From: Mytilus trossulus
Lineage: Eukaryota; Mollusca; Bivalvia; Mytilida; Mytilidae
Assembly (NCBI RefSeq): GCF_036588685.1
Contig: NC_086382.1
Span: forward strand, 70,033,999-70,097,998
Direction: 5' to 3'
Length of the DNA stretch: 64,000 nt
Shown: in pieces, positions 11,021 through 22,541 of the stretch
Numbering within the stretch: position 1 is the stretch's first letter
How the letters are laid out: every line of letters begins with the position of its first letter
Made by a program: the position numbers and the translations under genes
Notes under the pieces: model-generated
What the model was told of the DNA's origin: nothing
The model's database searches: none
The model's input: the letters and a program-made list of their open reading frames with translations, nothing else

Positions 11021-13926
11021 TTAGTTTCTGCAGTGACACTTTCCGTCGACACAGTGGGCATTTCTGTCATGACAATCGTGACGGCATTCGTCGGCGGAAG
11101 TGCAGGCTGAAATGAAACAAAACCATATCATTGTATATCATTTATATTTGTATCATTGTTTTCAATAGCTTAAATTTGTTTATTTAAACATTCAAAATCA
11201 AATAAAATTGAGAATAAAGAACAAGGAGAATGAGTGCGCATCTTAATCCAAATATTAATAATAGTCTAAATACATTGCATATGTACCATTAACTTTAAAA
11301 CTTGTTGAATATTAGATACAGATATAAGCCTTTTATAGCTGAGTTTCTGGTATGGACTGTGTATATAGTTGAATACCATACAGGGACCTACAGTTGTTCA
11401 TTTATGTTTTATTATGTTGTTAATTATTCATTTGGCATTGTCAATCATACTACATCTTTTTATTGTGATAAGATAAGTCCTTTTTTTAATATTAGTATTT
11501 CAATTCAAATTTATCTGTATTTGTAAAATGGTGGTTGTTAATATGAAAAATAAAGAAGATATGGTATGATTTTCAATTCAAAAACTATCACGAGAGACCA
11601 AATGACACAAACATATCAAATATCAAACAAATTAAACGAGAAACCTAACGGCCTACTGTATGTACAATGCAATAATCGAAATGTAATACATCAACATACG
11701 ACAACCACTGCATTACAGTCTCTAAGCCATGGACAGACACATACATACAGAATTTAGCAGGTTTAAACATGTCAGTAGTATACCAACCCTCCACCTAATT
11801 TGGGACAATGGTGTAACAGTACAACATAAGAACGAACTACAAAAATGTATACAAGTCAGTTGAAAAAATCAGACTGATACAAACACCAATACACATAACA
11901 GAAACACAGAGTGGACTTGTCTGGGTTATTGTTTATCCCAACATCAAAACGACACTTAGTACATATCTGAAAGTTCTCACAATTACATGCACTGAGATCT
12001 AGTTTGAAGCTGAAAAAAAACCAAGTCATGCATCTAACACTAAAAATTCAATCAGTACACATCCAAGATTCAATGGATAAATTGTAAAAACGTCAAAAAC
12101 AGTCAGGGAAAACTTGAATGACACTTTAAACCAAATCTCAAATCATTTTGTTGTTTACTTAATCTTCCCTGGAACTTCTAAATTCAAAAAAGAATATACA
12201 GGTCTACCTCTATTTATGTGTTAGCTTTGTTATTTCCATTAGATAATATTTCACTAAGATTTAGAAGTTAGTTAGGTTTGGAAATAAAGAAATAAAATAT
12301 ATATGCAATAACTAGACATTAAAACTTACTGGCTCCACTTGATGTTGTACAAGTACATTCGCCATGTAAACACACTAGATTAGCATTTGTAGCACATGTT
12401 GTTAAATGACAGTCATTCGTTTGACGGCACTGCTCTCCCATTACGGCTGTAAATACGAATAACGATAGTATGAGTTATGGTTCTACCTAATTTAACGTGA
12501 ATCTTTTATTTTACATGTATAACATTACTACTAGTAAACATAACAGCAATATTTCAAATCAAAAATTGACAATAAATTATTTGACAAAACAGATATAAAT
12601 TGTAAATACATGTTTATGACTTTACATAAGTCATGTCTTTCTAAAATCCTCGACAAAGGTTTAACATATGTCTACAAAAATTAGAGGCACACTTGGAAAC
12701 GTTTGTTAAAATTGTTATTATCAACAAATTCACGGGTCGGGCAAAGCTTAATCAACAACATAAATAACAATTCTCACAAATGACAATTTTATCTTCCACA
12801 GATACTAACGTTTATGTATGTGTGTTCGTTCTTGATGAAATTTATCAAGAAATGCGCCTCCGACCCAAACAGTTGATAAAATTCTCGTTTATAATTTGCG
12901 TTTTACAATAAAAAACGATAACAATCATTGATCTTGAATTTTTCATGTTAAAGAAGATCATTTCCATTCTTTTTATTACCAGTGATGTGCTCCTTAAGCA
13001 TATATTTTTCCAACAGCAGTATGAGTGAGGACAATTGACTGAAATCGACCCTGCACTGGCTTAATGGGCACCATCGTGCAAAAGTTAACTGACAATTTAC
13101 AAACGCGGGTTTTGGATAATTAGAAACAAGCATATGGTCGTCTGATTTGAGATTTTACAAAAAGTAAAATTCGAATTACAGGTGGTGCATACTTACAAAG
13201 CATGCAGAAAACGCTATGCTGTAACTGAGTACGGTCTTTGTACTTTTGAAAATTATGCTACTCGCTTGATGTTTGTTTTCTTGATTTTGTTTAATTTTTT
13301 AACGATTTACAAGATTTGTTCAAATATCTAATCAACAACACTTTTTACTACTAATCAAATTCTGGAAATAACGCACAGTAAATATTGTATAAATTATGAC
13401 AGTATCATAATCTCATATATGAGCATTCATTTCGGCCACCGAAGAGATCAGTTATTAAAAGTTTAGAATCAAATGCCTTCATTTGGTAAATCAGTTTGCT
13501 TTCTTGTATAGTTTTGTTTTCCGGTTGTTTTTCCACTATATACTCAAAATAAAAACACGAGGTCAAATGTCGGAGTTGGTGTTTTTACACCAGAACTTTG
13601 CGTAAACAATTTGTAAAAAAACTATGTTTTGTGCACATAAATTGTTCAAGTAATGTTTCGTTCCCTCTTATTTTACAGGTAAGAGTCCAATAGTTTCATA
13701 GAATATATTATTGTACGTAATGATATCCAACATCAAAATTCAAGCCAAGGAAAACAAACAGAATGAAAAAAATAAGATATGTTTAAATTTGAACATGTTG
13801 AAATACAAGTTTTATCATACTGATAATATCATTGATTGAAAAGGTTCGAAAATAGCAAATAAGTAATATAAAAGTAGGCAGTCACTTACCGACACAAAGA
13901 GCCAAGCACAAAATAACGAATTTCAT
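11021..13926 (-). CDS. 12-cysteine secreted peptide, copy 1 (Cvsi/I84-like serine protease inhibitor)
   Basis: CDS exons, in reading order on the minus strand, are 13926-13890, 12446-12330 and 11106-11021, giving 79 residues. Exon 1 encodes the signal peptide MKFVILCLALCV, and cleavage is likely just before EQC. Exon 2 encodes one six-Cys module (C-x5-C-x4-C-x7-C-x4-C-x-C). Exon 3 encodes a second (C-x5-C-x3-C-x6-C-x4-C-x-C) and ends CHCRN-stop. Both introns are phase 1 with GTAAGT donors. The 12-Cys two-module layout and size match the bivalve inhibitors Cvsi-1/Cvsi-2, which inhibit subtilisin-type proteases, including a perkinsin-like protease of a parasite. A different role for a disulfide-rich defence peptide cannot be excluded. 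It is the most diverged of four tandem copies and lies last in the transcription direction. A TATA box is at 13984-13992. Confidence 0.82.
11555..11900 (+). repeat. Dispersed repeat family A (in intron 2 of copy 1)
   Basis: It runs from GAAGATATGGTATGATTTTC through GAGACCAAATGACACA and CGACAACCACTGCATTACAG to TGTAACAGTACAACATAAG. It includes part of the 3' half of the family that is missing at 4349-4640. An inverted diverged fragment (about 11360-11470) precedes it. Confidence 0.7.
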
Positions 13927-13983
13927 TGTTAGTTTTTAGTTTTGTGAATGATTTGCTATGTAACTTTGATCAACTAGTGTGTT

Positions 13984-13992
13984 CTTTTTATA
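13984..13992 (-). promoter_or_regulatory. TATA box of copy 1
   Basis: On the minus strand the sequence is TATAAAAAG, 58-66 bp upstream of the ATG (13926). The same position is occupied by a TATA box in the three other copies. Confidence 0.7.
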
Positions 13993-14714
13993 GTATGTCG
14001 ATGTTTGCGTAAGACCTACAATGCGCTCACACTATAGATAATATTCCCTATATAGAATATAATGTCATGATATGTGAGGGTCAACCTATGCATGTTTATG
14101 TAGACCATATCCCTAAGTAATAATGATCACGATTTATGTAATATGTAAACACAATGTTTTGGGAATTGCACGCTGGTTCAAAATATAACCTTACTTAGGT
14201 TGTCTAAGAACAAAACCAAGTCATAAACTGTGAATAATTCTTATTCATTTCATGGTTGATATAGATGTTGAAGGATTTCTATAACGAATGCTTGTATCAA
14301 CATTCGGCTTACTGGTTATGCATTGAAAAACTTTCATTACTTTAATGTTAAAGGCCACATCCACATGTAAGGACATTTACGCACCCTATAATGCTATTGT
14401 TACCGTTATATCATAGTTCTGCCACACTTTCACATAAACATATGTTCAGTATTTAGTTGCCAATATTCTGTTTATCGTTTTAACCTCTTTAACTTTAACT
14501 TGTGTTGTCATTACAATACTTTGTGAATTTAGATGAAGGGAAAACTTCTTGTAACCACCTTGTGTTCCTTATATTCTCTGGTCTATTGTCTTTCTTATTT
14601 CAAGAAACAATATATTTTTATAATGAAGAAGGCGGACGTCATTGTCACTTCGACAAATTGAATGTTTCGAATGATACACTAATACCTGAATGTGGATTGT
14701 AGATCTTTAGAGCA

Positions 14715-15130
14715 CTTTATAAAAATAAAGAGATGTGGCACGAGTACACATAAAACAACTATGCACTAAAGTTAAAATAAAGTAGAAAAGGCAATAATAG
14801 GCAACTGTACAGACCTCACCTTTTTTTTTTAGAAAAACTCAAATTATCGCATATTAGGTTATGAAAAGCCTCCACAAGAAACATGTGAAACAATTCAATT
14901 GAGAAAACAAATGAAATGTTTAATTATCAAAAACAAATATGAAAGACCTTATGCAACAGCAGAGACTGCACTGCAGGTTCGTGACTTAAGACGGGTTCAT
15001 ACTGATTGTGATTCGGTCAAACAGGTTTGAAGGCGCTAACGTCCTTATACCAAGGATAATGGTTTAACGGCACAATAAAAGAGCAAACTACAAAACAAAC
15101 AAGAAGAATTAATACGTATGAGAGAATGTT
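14715..15130 (+). repeat. Diverged family A repeat
   Basis: It begins AGAGATGTGGCACGAGTACA and continues with GAGAAAACAAATG and GTTTAACGGCACAATAAAAG. These match the order of family A markers (start, middle, the GTATAACAGTACAACA segment) with many substitutions. No gene is seen between copy 1's promoter and this repeat. Confidence 0.45.
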
Positions 15131-15639
15131 ATTAACAAAAAAACACCCATTTACAGGTTCAAGACTTGGAAAATATCTAAGCTATCTATATCCTGTCTTC
15201 AAAGTAATATACCATTAGGTAGATCTTGTAGATGGGAATTTCAACGAATAATAGAATCGTCAGAGAGGACTCAAATGCATGTACCACACCAAGCTTGAAG
15301 TACATTTTGTATTCAATGAGATAATTATATGTGAGAGTTTGAACGACATTCACATAAAGCTTCACGTAATCATAACATATTTAATGACCTGGTTTGGATT
15401 AGTAGTATATGATTCACAAACAGGACAACCAAATATTTTTAATATGGGAATGCTCGCAATTCGTGACTACGTTCAATCACAAAAAAAGTTTCACATTCTT
15501 CAATTGGAAAGAAACCTTATTGACGCTTTCAGCTATATCTAGAATATAACCTGTAACCTCTAGTTTTTAAACCTGTTGATAATCGTTTTTAATACATTCG
15601 TGTTTAGTGACAAGTCGTTTAATTAACATAGATCTGTAC

Positions 15640-16090
15640 ATAAAAGATACCAGAGGTACATTCAAATACATAGATAAAAAAATAACCTGACAACGCAATA
15701 TGTACAATAGAAAAAGACAAACAGACAAACAACATTACACAAAACACAATTTAGAAAAATAAAGACTTAATTTTAAGCAACACGATCCGAACCAAAACCT
15801 AGAGGTGATCTAATGTGGAAGGGTGAGCAGATCCTTCTCCACCCGTGGAATTCGTCGTGTTGCTCATACTATTACATAGTTACCCGGTTAATAGTCTCAT
15901 TCGGTAGGAGGCATTGGTGAATTGTTTTTACGAAGGTATGATTTCAACTTCCTCATTTTGATCTCTTGATTTAATATCTTCATTGTGACCAGCAACCGTC
16001 TATATAGGAAATCACGATAGAAAACACAAGCCCAGGAATACCGTATCAATTGGGAGATATATACTCCGTATGCAAGAGCTTATGTTACTA
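15640..16090 (+). repeat. Dispersed repeat family C
   Basis: Markers are CTGACAACGCAAT, GACAAACAGACAAACAACA, AATTCGTCGTGTTGCTCATA, CATTCGGTAGGAGGCATTGG and ACCGTATCAATTGGGAGATA. They occur in the same order as in the long copy at 10145-10690, with a deletion in the middle. Confidence 0.65.
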
Positions 16091-16599
16091 CATAGAAATT
16101 CATAATTTGGAAGCTAAAATCACCTCTTGTGTCGTTAAGTTTTGTTTCAACCGACAATAATAGTGAATATCTAGATTGCAGTAAAGATACATTTTCTGTG
16201 TCTGGTGTATCGTTTATCTCTAGTTCGATTGAATAGAAAGATACTTAGTAGGATTTATCCATCCCTATGACATTATACTTGTTTCAACGTAAGGTATTCT
16301 TTTTATAAAACAAAGCAATACAATTATTTTCAATTTGTCTTAAAGTTTGGGATGGGGAAAAGTCAAATGTATAAATATTGTTGCAAGATCAAAGGGTGGT
16401 TGATATACCAAAGGTACATAGAACAAACCTATGGTTCTACAGAGTTATCGCTGTAGTAAGTTTCTTTATTGTTTTGTACAGTTATTGTATTGTTATTTTG
16501 CACTACGATCTTAGATAAGTGGGAAGCAAAGGCACCCAATGAATGTTTAAACTCGCCACATACTGTATGTTGATGTTTCAAGTCAGAAGCTTGTTCAGT

Positions 16600-16860
16600 G
16601 GTTGGTGTGTGTTAACGAGTTGCATATTCGTTTTACGTTGTGTTTTGTTTATAAATAAGGATGCTTATTTGCTCGTTTGTAATTGTTCACATTTGTTATT
16701 TTTGGGCTCGTTTCTAGCTGATGAAGTAGTGTGAGCATTGCTCAATGTTGAAGGCAGTTCGGTGAATTGTATAGTTGTTTATTTCTGTGTTAATTTGTCC
16801 CTTGTGAACAATTGTCGCAATTGCAATCATTCCAAATCTTCTTTTTATAATATACTATGG
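16600..16860 (-). repeat. Diverged family A repeat, inverted
   Basis: It contains TCTAGCTGATGAAGTAGTGT, TGTTGAAGGCAGTTCGGTGA and GCAATCATTCCAAATCTTCT. These are degenerate complements of the family A start, in the expected order. Confidence 0.5.
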
Positions 16861-17199
16861 TTCACGTATTGTATTCAGCTTGTGTCTAATGTAAAATTTA
16901 ATATGAACAAATTAGCGAAAAAGAAAATACGTTTATCTTTACTGAACGTTTGACCTTCAACTCACTAACAACATGTGTTCGCGGTATTATATCTTTAGAT
17001 GGCTGTATAGTCGTGTGGTCGTGGGATTTACGACATGTATTGGGTTTATCAAAGAAATAATGATACTAGTATGTCCTGGTCAAATAAATGTTAATAAGAC
17101 GTTCGTTTGATTAAAATGAATACGTTATAGGTATTTTCCGATTATTTTACCATCTTATCGATACTTATACATGTTTAAAAACGCTTTGTGCATTTTATG

Positions 17200-17400
17200 C
17201 AAAAAGTTATCAAAGGTACCAGGATTATAATTCAATACGCCAGACGTGCGTTTCGTCTACACAAAAACTCATTTGTGACGCTTAGATAAAAATAGTTATA
17301 AATCCAACAAATACAATGTTGAAGAGCATTCAGGACCCTTAATGCCAAAACGCTGTGCCAAATAAAACGAATGTAATCTATTCCTGTGATAAGAACATCC
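17200..17400 (+). repeat. Dispersed repeat family B
   Basis: It contains TATCAAAGGTACCAGGATTA, then CGCCAGACGTGCGTTTCGTC, ACTCATTTGTGACGCT and GTTGAAGAGCATTCAGGACC. It is a well-preserved copy in the same orientation as the one at 1205-1400. Confidence 0.75.
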
Positions 17401-18299
17401 GTAGTGTTTCGAAAAACTCAAAAGTTTGTAGCAGGAAATTAATAAAATGTCCATATGGAAATGACATTTAATCATGACAAAAACTGATAACCCTGTGTCT
17501 ATCATCTCTTGTATTTATCGCCTACCATTTGCGACTTAAGTGTTCATTTTCAAACGCGTGTGGCAGGTTAGCATTAGTGACAAGGTCAAAATGTAATACG
17601 TGTGTCCATATTCCTAATTCATAGTTATTTCGGCTGAGTTGTATTCAGGAATTGTCAACAACACGTCTGTTAAAAAATGATTTAACAAAAAGTGCATAAA
17701 TACCGTGATTCTAAACCCATAAATTGAAACACCACTCAAAAAAGCGTATGGATTCAATTGAATATAGTATTCAACGTTAGCGAACGAAACACGACCTGAA
17801 AGCAGAACGATTTAAGACCGTGTCGTCGCTGAAACAAATTAAAATAGCACAACATTAATGACTCTCTTCACATTGTTATAGCTCAAAACAAACTATCTTA
17901 TGGCAAGCGATTATTTATGTGTATATATATAAGTTGAGATGCAAATAGACTGGTTTTTTTTTTAAAGTATTATTTCACCATCACTAAAGATTGATAAAAG
18001 CCGTGTATCTCCTTTCTTGGATGGATCCATCGCAGATTTTTCATTTTGCAAGACGTTCTTCAATAACTGTATCTTACGATCCTTTACGATTCCGTGCGAT
18101 AGACTTATAGCTAATCTGCAATCAGTTCTAGTGGATTGCTACCGTAAATTTGCAGGTTAAACATTGTTTTGTTGTTATTAAGAGTAATCATGTATATATC
18201 CCTATATTAATAAAACGTTGACTCAAGTCGCGTACAGATTTATTTATTCATAAAAACCACCAAATCAGTAAATACAATAAAAATATTAGTAGCACTGAT

Positions 18300-18475
18300 C
18301 TTAAAGAGGGGTGAACAATACCAGAGGAGCAGTCAAACTCATAGATTGACAACGCCATGGCTAAAAAATAAAAAGACAAACTGAAAAATAATGGTACAGA
18401 AGACGCAACATAGAAAACTAAAGACTTAACAACTTCAATTCCAACAAAAACTGGGGGTGATTCTAAAGTGTTCAT
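18300..18475 (+). repeat. Dispersed repeat family C, short copy
   Basis: It has GAGGGGTGAACAATACCA, GACAACGCCATGGCTAAAAA, CAACATAGAAAACTAAAGAC and AAAACTGGGGGTGATTC. It is truncated relative to the long copy at 10145-10690. Confidence 0.65.
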
Positions 18476-18479
18476 CCTT

Positions 18480-19480
18480 CACTGGTCTAATAAGCTATGT
18501 AACGTAGTAACTTAAACACGGGGTAGTTTGACAATACGTTATTGTTGTGTATAAATTGTGTACTTCTTTTATGCATATAGCTTTGCTTTGAATGTTCAAA
18601 TAAAGATCTTCTGTATAATGGCGAAAATTTTCATTATCTTAGTGTTCACTTAGTTAAAATTGTCGTTAGTGCGGATGACGGATTTGTTGTTTGTGGATTT
18701 TTTTCTTGGTCTTTCAAGTTTTTTCTCGACTAAAAGGTTTTTATATTTTTTCATTGGTAATTTTGTTTATTTTATAACTCCAAACATCAATAAATGAATG
18801 AGTAATTCAAATGATTTGCTCAAAGTTTGTCATATTTGCCTGACGTTAACAAAGCATGTGCACCTCAAAGATTACCACAGGTTGTTAGCTTCGTACGTGT
18901 TAGCCTATTATTTTGGTTTTCTATGTCATGTTTTGTATAATACTGTCTTTTGATAGTTTTTCGTTCGTTTCCCATGACATTTGCAATTTGAAATATGAAT
19001 TTCGATATCTTTTAATATCATTCAACTTTCTTGAAAGTATTTGTTTAATTATACAGTTTTTATCATTATTCTTGTTTGTGTAGGGTTTAATGTGCACCAT
19101 ATAATTTGATAGACCCTTGCATTTTTTGTTTTAAATACGCGATAAACATGATAAAGCATAAGGTTATCTACTACTTACGATTAAGGTGTGTTGGAACTCA
19201 GAAAACAAATTAGTCATTAACCCCTAAAGTGATTGTCTTCAGTTCATCTCATACTGTTTTGAAGTAATCTATTAAAGACTACTGTCACAGTAGTTTACGG
19301 ATGTTTAACACTCGTAGATCGACAAAAGAGAGACAAAACAAGGCAACAAGCAAAATTGAAGAAACAATCTGTATGCATCAACATTATAAAAAAAGGCAAC
19401 ATAAGTACATGTATACCACTATTCGAAAGTCATAACTATCAGTCAACTGCAAGTTCTCTCATATCCGTATCTAGTGTCTT
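18480..19480. other. Intergenic stretch, no gene seen
   Basis: It is AT-rich sequence with no supported open frame, splice-bordered exon or recognisable repeat. It lies between copies 1 and 2 of the inhibitor array. Confidence 0.4.
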
Positions 19481-19489
19481 TTTGTTGTT

Positions 19490-19870
19490 GGGATTACAAG
19501 TACCCCGCCACGTCCACTTGTATGGTTGTCCATCAGATGAGTTAAGCCTTTTTCAACCAATTCTTATAGTTCGTTCTTATGTTGTACTGTTATACCATTA
19601 TCCTATATATGGGAAAGGGTTGGGATCCCGCTTACACGTTTAACCCCGCCACATTATGTTTGTATGTGCCTGTCCCAAGTCAAGAGCCTGTAATGCATTG
19701 GTTGGCGTTTGTTTATATGTTACATATTTGTTTTCGTTCATTTTTCGTACATAAAGCCTTAATTTTTCTCGTTTGAATTGTTTCACGTTGTCATTTTGGG
19801 ACATTTTATAGCTGACAATGCGGTATGGGCTTTGTTTATTGTTGAAGGATGTACGGTGACAATCTGGGTT
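19490..19870 (-). repeat. Dispersed repeat family A, inverted, long copy
   Basis: Read in reverse complement, it runs from the GTACGGCCTTCAACA equivalent (19845-19860) through CAGCTATAAAATG, ACATATTTG..., AGTCAAGAGCCTG and TTTAACCCCGCCACATT to TTGTACTGTTATACCATTA. This copy covers the distal part of the family that is absent from the short copies. Confidence 0.75.
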
Positions 19871-19963
19871 ACAAACTAAAACTTAGGTCACCAAATCAAC
19901 TATAAGAGGAAAACAACGAAACATCAGAAACAGAAGTGTAACATAAAACCAAAACGACAATGC

Positions 19964-20181
<218 letters not shown>

Positions 20182-20629
20182 GAAACATACTGTCAGTAAC
20201 TGCGATAATCTCAAATCGTATTTTCTTGTTAATTTGACCTGTTGATACTGTTTATAATGCTTTTTTGTTATGTTTTATTTATATGAATCTTGTCTGTACA
20301 CCAGCTTTGATTATTTGTAATATCTTCAATTTTTCACTTATTCTTACAACATTTGTATAAACTTCAAGATTATAAAAAAACGGTTTTTTTCTAAAGTGAA
20401 CATTGATTGGTTAAATATTTCTCAGTGATGTCCTGTGTTTGAATTTGTTTGTTAGCTTTTTGGTCATGAATGTTTGTCTCTAATATTTAATTAACTGTGC
20501 ATTTGTATTCAGATATCGCAGATCAAATTTATTCGTTCATTGTGTAATCATACGTTTTTTGATTGAGTTAAGTCTGCCAATTGATATTTTATCGTATGTT
20601 TTTTTATGTTGTGATGTTATGCTATTGTT

Positions 20630-20965
20630 TCAGAAAAAGGGAGAAGGTTTGGATCCATTAAAACGTTTAATCCCGCTGCAAATGTTTGCACCTGTCCTAA
20701 GTCAGGAATCTGATGTACAGTAGTTGTCGTTTGTTTATGTAATATATACGTGTTTCTCGTTTCTCGTTTTGTTTATATAGATTAGACCGTTGGTTTTCCC
20801 GTTTGAATGGTTTTACACTAGTAATTTTGGGGCCCTTTATAGCTTGTTTTTCGGTGTGAGCCAAGGCTCCGTGTTGAAGGCCGTACTTTAACATATAATG
20901 GTTTACTTTTTGAATTGTTATTTGGATGGAGAGTTGTCTCATTGGCACTCACACCACATCTTCCT
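20630..20965 (-). repeat. Dispersed repeat family A, inverted
   Basis: It runs GGAGAAGGTTTGGATCC, TTTAATCCCGCTGCAAA, GTCCTAAGTCAGGAATCTG, CCCTTTATAGCTTG, GTTGAAGGCCGTAC and GTTGTCTCATTGGCACTCAC. It is the second inverted copy within 1.5 kb. Confidence 0.75.
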
Positions 20966-21349
20966 ATATCTATATAATACCAACTGCCATTTTCCTGACT
21001 TGGTCTCTAGTAATGTGTGCGTCATCGGCCATGTTATATCACACTAAGTCAAAACTATCCGTAATAGGACACAATCTGTTCAACTACAGCTTCACATCGT
21101 ATGGGTAAGCGCACCATTTCAGATGTCCTGTACAAAGTCAGGAATATGGCAGTTGTGATAAATAGTCCGTTTCTATGTATTTTTGTGGTTAAGTTTTTGT
21201 TGCTCGTCAGTGTTCCTGGTGTTTCTAGATTGTGGTTTAACATCAGTGTCGTATGTTTGCTGTGTACCGAACATGAATTATTCCCGAAAATTACTGTTAT
21301 AGTGAATGAACATTGCTATACGACGTGTCTCGGTATTTTATACATCTAA

Positions 21350-22190
21350 GAATCATGTCTTTATTTTTTATGTCATATCTATTTTAGTTTTGGTTTCATA
21401 ATCTGTTACGTCCTATCGTTTGTAGTCAAAATAATTAAAGCATTGACTTAAATAGTTGTCAGGAAAATTATTCGGACAAGTATTCTAATTTCTTTTCGTT
21501 GAAACTTGGGTTTTCTCTTGTGGTATAGTTATACTATTTATATGTTCGAAACTAGTTAGTGAGAGTAGTTGTATAACGAGTTCTTGTTTTGGTTATAAAT
21601 ATAGACAGGTAAAATATGCACGTGCAATACTTTGGCGGTTTAAAAGGTGGGTCCCGTTGTATTATTTAAAGACACATTGTGGGTTTCATTTCATCGACAG
21701 CGCTCATAGTAACTACGACAGTTTGCAGTTTATTGTGACATAAAAATGTATATGATTATAATACCTAGTTTTTTATCAGTCCATTTAAATGTATTGGACA
21801 AATGTGTTTGTACTAATAATATGTTGGTTTATGATGTTATCAAACATTGCTTACTAGAAAAGAAAAAGTTACTGCGAGCAACTAAATCTATATCTAGAAT
21901 TTTGTTTTATTTATTACAACAAGGATTAAGTAAAGAAAGGTTTTAAATTTGGACGAGCATGGCGAGGGAAAATTTAATGAGATAATAATTATGTAAAGTT
22001 CGAGATTGTATGTTAGTTACGTAAGCGCGTCCCTGTTTTTACATCCTGTGGTGTTTGTCGTTGTTGAATATTTTTGTTGACATCATGTGTCAGCTATTGC
22101 TTAATTTTTTTTTTGTGCGTTTCTCTGTGATGAATGTTCTTACGTGTGTTTTAGCTGTTTTAAGGTCACGTAATGTTGTCATTTCAGCGA
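21350..22190. other. Intergenic stretch with one unrecognised ORF
   Basis: An ATG-started frame at 21746-21946 (+) encodes 66 residues with a hydrophobic start and a Lys-rich end (EKKKLLRATKS). It has no recognisable domain and no clear promoter or splice context. I do not call it a gene. The rest shows nothing clear. Confidence 0.25.
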
Positions 22191-22330
22191 TACATTTTTA
22201 CATCGGAACAAAGCGGGAGGTTAAACTAGCCATTAAACCAGGTTCAACCCACCATTTGTTCTTAGAATCTCCATCATAAAGTCAGGAATAGGGCAGTTGA
22301 CACCAAATAGTTCATTTATTTATCGAAAGA
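22190..22330 (-). repeat. Family D repeat fragment, inverted
   Basis: It contains AACCAGGTTCAACCCACCAT, then CATAAAGTCAGGAATAGGGC and CAGTTGACACCAAATAG. These are complements of family D markers. It lies 0.2 kb past the 3' end of inhibitor copy 2. Confidence 0.6.
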
Positions 22331-22541
22331 TATGTAGCATCTGTTATGCAATAAATAAGTTTAAGTATAAAATAATAAAATCGCATATTATTTAATACTA
22401 GTCTTCAATTAATATCAAATGTGTACATATTGCACAACATATATATCGTTTTAGGTTAAAACTGATATATCTTTGTTTATAAAATAAAATGAAGGTATCT
22501 TGATAATCTATTGAATATATTTAATGGCTAAAGTGAAAAAG

